A program made the translations under genes and the position numbers. A DNA stretch of 64,000 nt, from contig NC_030817.1 in the NCBI RefSeq assembly GCF_001704415.2, forward strand, positions 35,971,550 to 36,035,549, given 5' to 3'. Every line of letters begins with the position of its first letter. Position 1 is the first letter of the stretch. The stretch is from Capra hircus (taxonomy: Eukaryota > Chordata > Mammalia > Artiodactyla > Bovidae). Below the pieces are notes generated by a model. The model worked only from the letters and a program-made list of their open reading frames with translations, had not been told where the DNA came from and ran no database searches. Below, piece after piece: positions 57,902 to 64,000 of the stretch.

Positions 57902-57957
57902 TTTCAAGTGCTGAAAGTAACAGGCAGCCTTTCAAGTGCTAAGAGCAACAGGCAGCC
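57902..57957. repeat. 28-bp tandem duplication
   Basis: Two adjacent 28-bp units begin TTTCAAGTGCT and end AACAGGCAGCC; they differ at three positions (57902-57929, 57930-57957). Confidence 0.95.
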
Positions 57958-59785
57958 TGCTCTGCTGACACCGGCACAAAACACCCGGTCAAGAACAAGA
58001 CAGCCATGGTCTCTTCATGGATCCTGAGGGAGCCTCTCTCGCCTGTATTGTTTCCTAACTTTGAAGCACCACATAAGGATGACCTTGGGTTCAAGGTGGG
58101 AGCCTGAATGTTTATAGGAACTCACTGTTTCTGACATAATGTATTAGTCTGACCATTTATGCCTAAGTTTTAGACTCAAATTCTGCTTCTGGACATGCAT
58201 TGCTCCCACTGGAGTTGATGTGACTTGGCTGTCAGACAGCTAAGGGCAGATGTCACTCTCGGGCGAGGATGTGACAGATAAGTAGTGGTTTCTAAGACCA
58301 GGCTACAATGGTCTGATAAAGAGCCATTGATAGAGGGTGGAAAAATTGCCTTTAAAGTCCACATCAACAAACACTCCCAGTCATTCTAGAATGTGCCCTG
58401 TGAGTCTACCTTCCTAGCTTGCAAGGGAACCTTTGAGCCAGGGCCCCAGGCAGCCCCCTGGAGATCACTCTCAATCTCCTCAGGTGGCCCTGGGCCACAC
58501 ACAGAATGCAGCCTGCAGATCTCTCTTCCAACTGTTAAATAGGTGCTATTCCACTCTCAGTCACTGTGGGAAGATGCATAGCGGGTTTCAGAGCCACACA
58601 TGACTTTATAGTTGCACTCCATCATTTGATTGTTCCCATGTTACAGACAGACTTTACGGTAATTGATCTTGATTTGGTACGTATAGAGATGTATCGTGTG
58701 CTACTCTGTTCCAAAAATAATTTTAAATGAGTTGCATGCAGTCTTAGGAACTGCTTGCACATCCCTGTAACACTTAATAAATCGGTCCTCCCATCCAAGG
58801 TTCTGCATCCTCAGATTGGAATCAGCGGTCGGGGAACCCGAGGACATGAGGACTTGGTGACTTGGCTGATTTCTTAAAAATTGAATGTAGTCTTTACACA
58901 GCTGAAGTTGAAAGCAAATCAAACCTAAGGCATTTCAACCCTCCAATTTTTCACTTAAAAACAAATCCCAAGATGACAGGCGTCCTCTCGGGGGCCCTAC
59001 GACTTTCCACAGCCCTTTCTGAAGTCCTACTGATGCAGCTATGAGTGTGGAGAGGAGCGGGCAGACTGCGACAGTTTCACGCCCACACAAAGTGTAACAC
59101 CCACAGATGACTGAAAACAAAGTCCCCTGTGATGGGTTTTGATCACCTCCACCTCCCCGCCACCCTAGCACAGAGAGCAAAGATGACTGCTTAAATCCTG
59201 AGGCTTAAAAGAAATAAAAGAACAAATGAAGACAAAACAAACAGCTGCTAAACCCTAAAGAAAAAAATCTGTAACCTGAAAAGGGAGCAGGAGAGGGGGG
59301 CAATGTGCGACATGTCCTGTCGCCCCCATCCATGCCTCTGCACCTCCTATCTCTTTGTCCCCAAGTTTAGCTTCCTGCTGGGGCTCCACTGCGCATCTTA
59401 GCTGAGGTGTCAGTTCAAGCCTACGTGTTGAGCCCTGATAATCCAGGCTTCGATTTCATGCCTGCCGGCATCAGGTTCATTGCCACGTTCATTGGAACTG
59501 AGATGTGGAGACCTTCCCTCAGACAGGTTCAGATTCTGACTTTACACACATGCAATTCTAGAAGATTGAGTACATTTCACATTTTCGTAAAGTCCAAGGT
59601 TCCTGGCCTGCCAATCAAGACTCCCCTGCCTGGCCCAAGTCACTTCCCAAGCTGCCTTCCCCGCCTCTCCCATCTTCCCTGACCCTCTGTCTCAGTGTGG
59701 GCTCCGCACTGGCTCATGCAATTCTCCCTGTGTGGAAAAACATCACCCACCTTCGCTTGAAGGGTGAATCTATACCTTTCCTCCA
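57958..59785. other. Unassigned intron
   Basis: No recognised repeat or exon. Confidence 0.5.
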
Positions 59786-60053
59786 GCAAATTTATTTAAC
59801 AAACACTGACAGAGCATTCACTGTGTGCCAGGCACAGTGCTAAGCATTTCATGTCTCACTTCATCCTTACAACACCTCCGAGAGGTAGGTATTATCATTA
59901 TCCCCATTTTAAAGATGAGGAAATAGAGGCACAGAGACATGACCTAGCTCCTGGCCCAAGGAGCTACAACCAAGCAGCAAAAGGCCAAAGTTCAAACCTG
60001 GTGGTCCAACTACAGAATCTATACTCTTAATGACTATGCTAGGCCGCCTCTTT
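59786..60053 (-). mobile_element. MIR SINE, near full length
   Basis: Antisense MIR is clear from end to end: 'cactgtgtgccaggcacagt', 'ttcatccttacaacacctcc', 'gaggaaatagaggcacagag', 'tgactatgctaggccgcctc'. Confidence 0.92.
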
Positions 60054-60121
60054 CATAAAACCTGCATGTCCCAACTCCAGCCAAAACTGCTCCCCTCCTA
60101 AATTCCATAGCCCTTTAGTGG

Positions 60122-60321
60122 GCTTCCCAGGTGGTGTTTGTGGTGAAGAACCCACCTGCCAATGCGGGAGACATAGAAGATGTGGGTTTGAGCCCTGTGT
60201 CAGGAAATTCCCCTCGAGGAGGGCATGGCAATCCACTCTAGTATTCCTGCCTGGAAAATCCCATGGACAGAGGAGCTTGGTGGGCTGCAAGGAGTTGGGC
60301 TCTGAAGTGACTTAGCATGCG
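60122..60321 (+). mobile_element. Bov-tA SINE
   Basis: Forward Bov-tA (GGCTTCCCAGGTGGTGTTTG, GGTTTGAGCCC, GAGCTTGGTGGGCTGCAAGG), with a small deletion in the Bov-A end. TTAGTGG at 60115-60121 and 60322-60328 is the probable TSD. Confidence 0.9.
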
Positions 60322-60328
60322 TTAGTGG

Positions 60329-60834
60329 TACCTCTCTTACGATCCTACCATTTTCTTCCTAACTTTCAAGATGTTTATGGGCATTTCCCCTTTCCTGGTA
60401 GCAGGTAGGATCCTTGCGGACTGAATCCACATCTGATTCAACGCTGGCCCCAGCGCTCAGCCCTGAGCCAGGCACGGGCTCTGCGGGTGTCAGTCAATAT
60501 TTGTGTGTAGGTAGAAGAAAGCAGACAAGGAAGGAAGAAGGAGTCCACTCAGCTAAGGGTCCCCTGCTAGAGTGAGGAAACACCTCGTTCTTTGTTTTCA
60601 TCCCTATGTGGCTGGGATTTTTATGTTTACTTTGATTGTTTTTGGAAGCAATCTTAGCTGCTGTGGTAGGGAAGGCAGGTAGTTTTAAAGATTAAATCTG
60701 TGTGCTATATGCATGGGTGGCATCAGCCGTCAAATTCCCCTTTGTTCTTCCCATACACCCAGCTACTTATAGAAGCAGTGGTAATGATAATGATGACAAG
60801 ACCAGCAAAACAACATCAAAAACTATTGTCAGTT
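60329..60834. other. Unassigned intron
   Basis: No recognised element. Confidence 0.5.
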
Positions 60835-61012
60835 ATCACATGCCTGTGCTAGGCACTTTCTATCCAGTATTTGCAATCCTTTCATTAACCTTGCATCCAG
60901 GCCTTATCATCCTTATTTCATAAATGGGAACTGAGATTCAGAAAAGCTAACTCTTTCTGCCAAGGTCATGAGCTGTTAAAACATACAGCACAGAGTTGTA
61001 AACCCAGTTCTG
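60835..61012 (-). mobile_element. MIR SINE
   Basis: Antisense MIR: 'acatgcctgtgctaggcact', 'ttatttcataaatgggaact', 'gtaaacccagttctgcttcc'. Confidence 0.78.
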
Positions 61013-62073
61013 CTTCCCTGAGGGTCAATCTGGGCTCTATGGAGTCCTGTAGAAGTAAAGAAAAGCAAGTCACCTGGCCCATTCCTTCCTTACTTCCTGG
61101 ACTCTCTCTGTGGTTTAGCCTTCTAGGTGAAAAGCTACCCTCACACATGCACAGTTCTTGCAAGAAACCAGATGAACAGTAACCTACTTTCACATTGCTC
61201 AGAGAGCCCTTAATTACTAGGGACAGACAGGATCATGGTCACAGAAATGTCTATGACATCTACAAGAGGGAGGGAGTGTCCACGGGAGTTGGGGGCAAGG
61301 GATGGGGCCAGGCAGACTTGTTTGGAGTCAAAGAGTCAGAGAGAGAACTAAATGTTTTGTTTAGAAGAAGGAATAAATCACTTTTCATTAAACTATAAAG
61401 TTGTCTGAGTTGGGCCACAACAAACACTCAATGCATTCAGAACATCACCACAAAAGCATGTTAGTGGTCTGGGGTGTAAACAACTATTTTTCTTCGTATA
61501 GGAAGAGCAAGGCTTTTCACCCTGCAGGGGCGGGGTCAGGAAGGAATTCTTCAAAATGCAGCAGACACTTAAACATGATTCTACTCTGATTCCTCAAATC
61601 TGCAACAGTATCCTGTTCACTTCAGGATTCCTGGTGCAAAGTGTTCTGTAATTGCTTACACACTCATGCTTCCATGGCCGTAAATGATAGGCCACGTCCT
61701 CTAAAGTGCTCTAAAGCTCACAGCACGTTTCAGTGAGACTTTTCTGTGTATAGGAGAAAAGTGGTGCTGTCACAAGCAGAAAAACTAACAGCCACTGAGG
61801 GTCAAGTTAAAAAACCAACCACATTAACAGTGGACTAAATGAAAGAGTTGCTTCTCAGGATAAAAGCCTCCATTAAATAATCTTCATCAGCTGGTTTCAG
61901 CCAAACTTGACAGATAAACTACTCATTTGCAGTTGTGGTGATTTCGAGTCTATGATTTTTTCCTTTAAGGGAGCAACCCATGGAAAGCACTTGTTGGGAG
62001 GGAGCCTCGGGGAGAAAGTAGTAACCTTCCCCTCTCTAACCAACTCCACGTTGGGGGAAAGTATACTCCTTAA
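61013..62073. other. Unassigned intron
   Basis: No recognised repeat or exon. Confidence 0.5.
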
Positions 62074-62297
62074 TGGGCTTCCCTGGTGGCTCAGACGGTG
62101 AAGAATCTGCCTGCAATGCAGGAGACCTGGGTTTGATCCCTGGGTCAGGAAAATCCCCTAGAGGAGGAAATGGCTACCCACTCCAGTATTCTTGCCTGGG
62201 AAATCCCATGGACAGAGGAGCCTGGTGGGCTGCAGTCCATGGGGTCACGAGTCAGACATGACTCAGCAACTAACACTTTCACTTTTTCACTTTGCTG
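62074..62297 (+). mobile_element. Bov-tA SINE with 10-bp TSD
   Basis: Forward Bov-tA (GGGCTTCCCTGGTGGCTCAG ... CACTTTCACTTTTTCACTTT tail). TSD TACTCCTTAA lies at 62064-62073 and 62298-62307. Confidence 0.95.
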
Positions 62298-62307
62298 TAC
62301 TCCTTAA

Positions 62308-63076
62308 CAGTCCCTGGACTAAGTCTCCTATAATTAATAGACTATAAGGAGGAAGGTATGGAGCTGTGTTTGGAGAGTTTCACGGTAATTAACTTACAAC
62401 ACTGATCCAGGTCATAGCTACAGATCAGCAGCCTGGCCAACACTCTGGCTGATAAATGGTGCTACGGGTCAGTCTCAGAAGGCAGCAGAGGCTGCCAATG
62501 TGTGCTCGGCCCTGAAGGATGGGGTGGAGGGTGGGAGACAGAGATGTGGGGAGGCTGCTTCCTGTGGAGGAAGGATCCTGTGCAGAAGCACAAGAGTCTT
62601 TGGGAACTAGGAAACGGGACTTATGAGCTGCAGCTGAGAACAGGTTTGGGATGACCAGGAGAGACGACATACGAGGTCAGCTTTGGGAGGGCTGCTGCAT
62701 GAGAAGACAAGTGGTAGTTTTTGAGGAGGAAATACTGTCTGAAGTATGGGGAGGTACATCTGGTGATGGCCGAAGGAGGGAGGCGGGTGGAGAGAGAACA
62801 GTTGGAGGCCAACTGCACCGGGAAGGGAGGCAGGAGAAGGCATGGGGAGGCGGGGTCTGCAGCCCCCGGGTGGGAGGTGGAGCCCACGGAGCAGCTGTCG
62901 GGGTGCTCTCTTAGCCTTTCTTATCCACAGCTCTCTCCTGTTAACAAAATGATAACACGGTGAAGTGTCAGCACAGTGCCTGCACCTGTAAGAACTTAGT
63001 AAACGTTACCTGGAAAATAAAGTGATGGATGTGAGAAACATTGTCAGTGGAGAATTACCATTCACCTAGAAAGGAA
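62308..63076. other. Unassigned intron, purine-rich on plus strand
   Basis: From 62640 to 62900 the plus strand is rich in GGAGG-type words. No recognised repeat or exon. Confidence 0.5.
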
Positions 63077-63268
63077 AAGTGTTAGTTGCTCTTTGCGACC
63101 CCATGGACTGTAGCCTGCCAGACTCCTCTGTCCATGGGATTCTCCAGGCAAGAACACTGGAGTGGGTTGCCATTTCTTACTCCAGAGGATTTTCCTGACC
63201 CAGGGATTGAACCTGGGTCTCCTGCATTTCAGGCAGATTCTTTACTGTCTGAGCTACCATGGAAGCTG
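63077..63268 (-). mobile_element. Bov-tA SINE
   Basis: Reverse Bov-tA (CTTTGCGACCCCATGGACTG ... GGGATTGAACCTGGGTCTCC ... GTCTGAGCTACCATGGAAGC), shortened at its Bov-A end. Confidence 0.93.
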
Positions 63269-63635
63269 AGACTCACTTGTAAGTCTCAATTATTGGTAAA
63301 AATAAACAGCAGCAAGAAAGAGGGTGGCCATGGAGACTCCCTCCAAGTTGTCAGCACAGTGCTCTGGGAGAAGATGATGAAGAAAGGGGGTCAACCCAGG
63401 AGATGTGGAGACATGGTGGGCACCTCTCCTTGACTCTTCAATCAGAATGCCCCCAGGCAGCGACACTACAGTTGCCGTGGAGACTAGGGAGAGATTAAAG
63501 CCAATGGCCTTCCTGGCCCTGGAACCCTACCCTCCATATATGGTCCCTGAGGAAGACACGGGGGTTCTACTCTTAAGTCTCAGTCCAAAGTCATCAACAG
63601 GGCCAATCACAGATATCACTGCATCCCATAAAAAG
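63269..63635. other. Unassigned intron
   Basis: No recognised element. Confidence 0.5.
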
Positions 63636-63960
63636 ACAGTTCAGTTCAGTTCAGTTCAGTCACTCAGTCGTGTCCGACTCTTTGCGACCCCATGAATCGC
63701 AGCACGCCAGGCCTCCCTGTCCATCAACCATCTCCCGGAGTTCACTCAGACTCATGTCCATCGAGTCTGTGATGCCATCCAGCCATCTCATCCTCGGTTG
63801 TCCCCTTCTCCTCCTGTCCCCAATCCCTCCCAGCATCAGAGTCTTTTCCAATGAGTCAACTCTTTGCATGAGGTGGCCAAAGTACTGGAGCTTCAGCTTT
63901 AGCATCATTCCTTCCAAAGAAATCTCAGGGTTGATCTCCTTCAGAATGGACTGGTTGAAG
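63636..63960 (-). mobile_element. BovB LINE 3' end
   Basis: Reverse BovB tail with five TTCAG units at its end (63638-63660). Its sense strand encodes LKLQYFGHLMQRVDSLEKTL then MLGGIGDRRRRGQPRMRWLD, a longer uninterrupted frame than in the other copies, but truncated to the last ~85 codons. Confidence 0.94.
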
Positions 63961-64000
63961 GTGAAAAAATTGGGCTAAGATCACGTGGTGAGCTGGTAAC

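Larger units (their letters stand above)
26402..64000 (-). other. SAMD4A: SAMD4A intron upstream of the exon (partial)
   Basis: No other exon with Smaug similarity is visible in this span, including the expected first coding exon (which begins around the MMFRDQ start in the recalled human protein). The intron is therefore at least 37.6 kb here and continues beyond the right edge. Its content is mostly interspersed repeats, listed separately. An undetected non-coding exon or an unrelated non-coding gene cannot be excluded. Confidence 0.8.

Noticed and set aside
1..64000. CRISPR arrays, integrases, operons, origins or other prokaryotic systems.
   Set aside because: No regularly spaced direct repeats, ribosome-binding-site/ORF structure or prokaryotic gene families; the repeats and the SAMD4A exon place the window firmly in a ruminant genome.

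Overview
This window is nuclear DNA from a ruminant, most likely a bovid such as cattle, buffalo, sheep or goat. The evidence is its interspersed repeats: many Bov-tA and Bov-A2 SINEs, 3' ends of the BovB (RTE) LINE, CHR-type tRNA-derived SINEs, and L1 3' ends, over an older mammalian layer of MIR, L2, MER5A and MLT1 repeats. There are no bacterial-style operons; short open reading frames abound but almost all are chance frames or translated repeats.

Only one protein-coding feature is supported: a 519-bp internal exon on the minus strand (25883-26401), with canonical splice signals and phase-1 junctions on both sides. Its 172 complete codons are recognisable as the N-terminal part of SAMD4A (Smaug1), an RNA-binding translational repressor. 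I see no other SAMD4A exon, so the rest of the window appears to be two long introns: at least 37.6 kb upstream (26402 to 64000, towards the gene's 5' end) and at least 25.9 kb downstream (1 to 25882).

Layout. 1-14 kb: intron with Bov-A2, Bov-tA, CHR, MER5A and MIR copies, a possible old L1 5' region (9.5-10.3 kb) and a BovB 3' end (12.4 kb). 14-25 kb: a CHR SINE with target-site duplication (TSD), a minus-strand BovB tail of about 650 bp, a head-to-head Bov-tA pair (17.6-18.1 kb), MIRs and a long L2 relic (22.4-23.3 kb). 25-27 kb: purine tract, then the exon. 27-33 kb: the most layered region, with an old L1 split by a mariner MITE hairpin, then two L1 3' ends, the second splitting an older repeat that is also split by a Bov-tA. 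34-39 kb: two MLT1-type LTRs, an L2 split by a Bov-tA, and a Bov-A2. 39-47 kb: BovB and L1 fragments, a 57-bp CA repeat and an L1-in-L1 nest. 47-64 kb: a second mariner MITE hairpin, a twin-primed (5'-inverted) L1 carrying a Bov-tA, more SINEs and MIRs, and a BovB tail at the right edge.

I found no undescribed multi-gene system. The observations most worth following are the two mariner hairpins that resemble the bovine miR-2284/2285 precursor family, the single exon flanked by oppositely oriented SINEs (a circular-RNA-compatible arrangement), and several cleanly dated insertion histories with TSDs. Repeat family names come from recalled consensus sequences, not from a database search.
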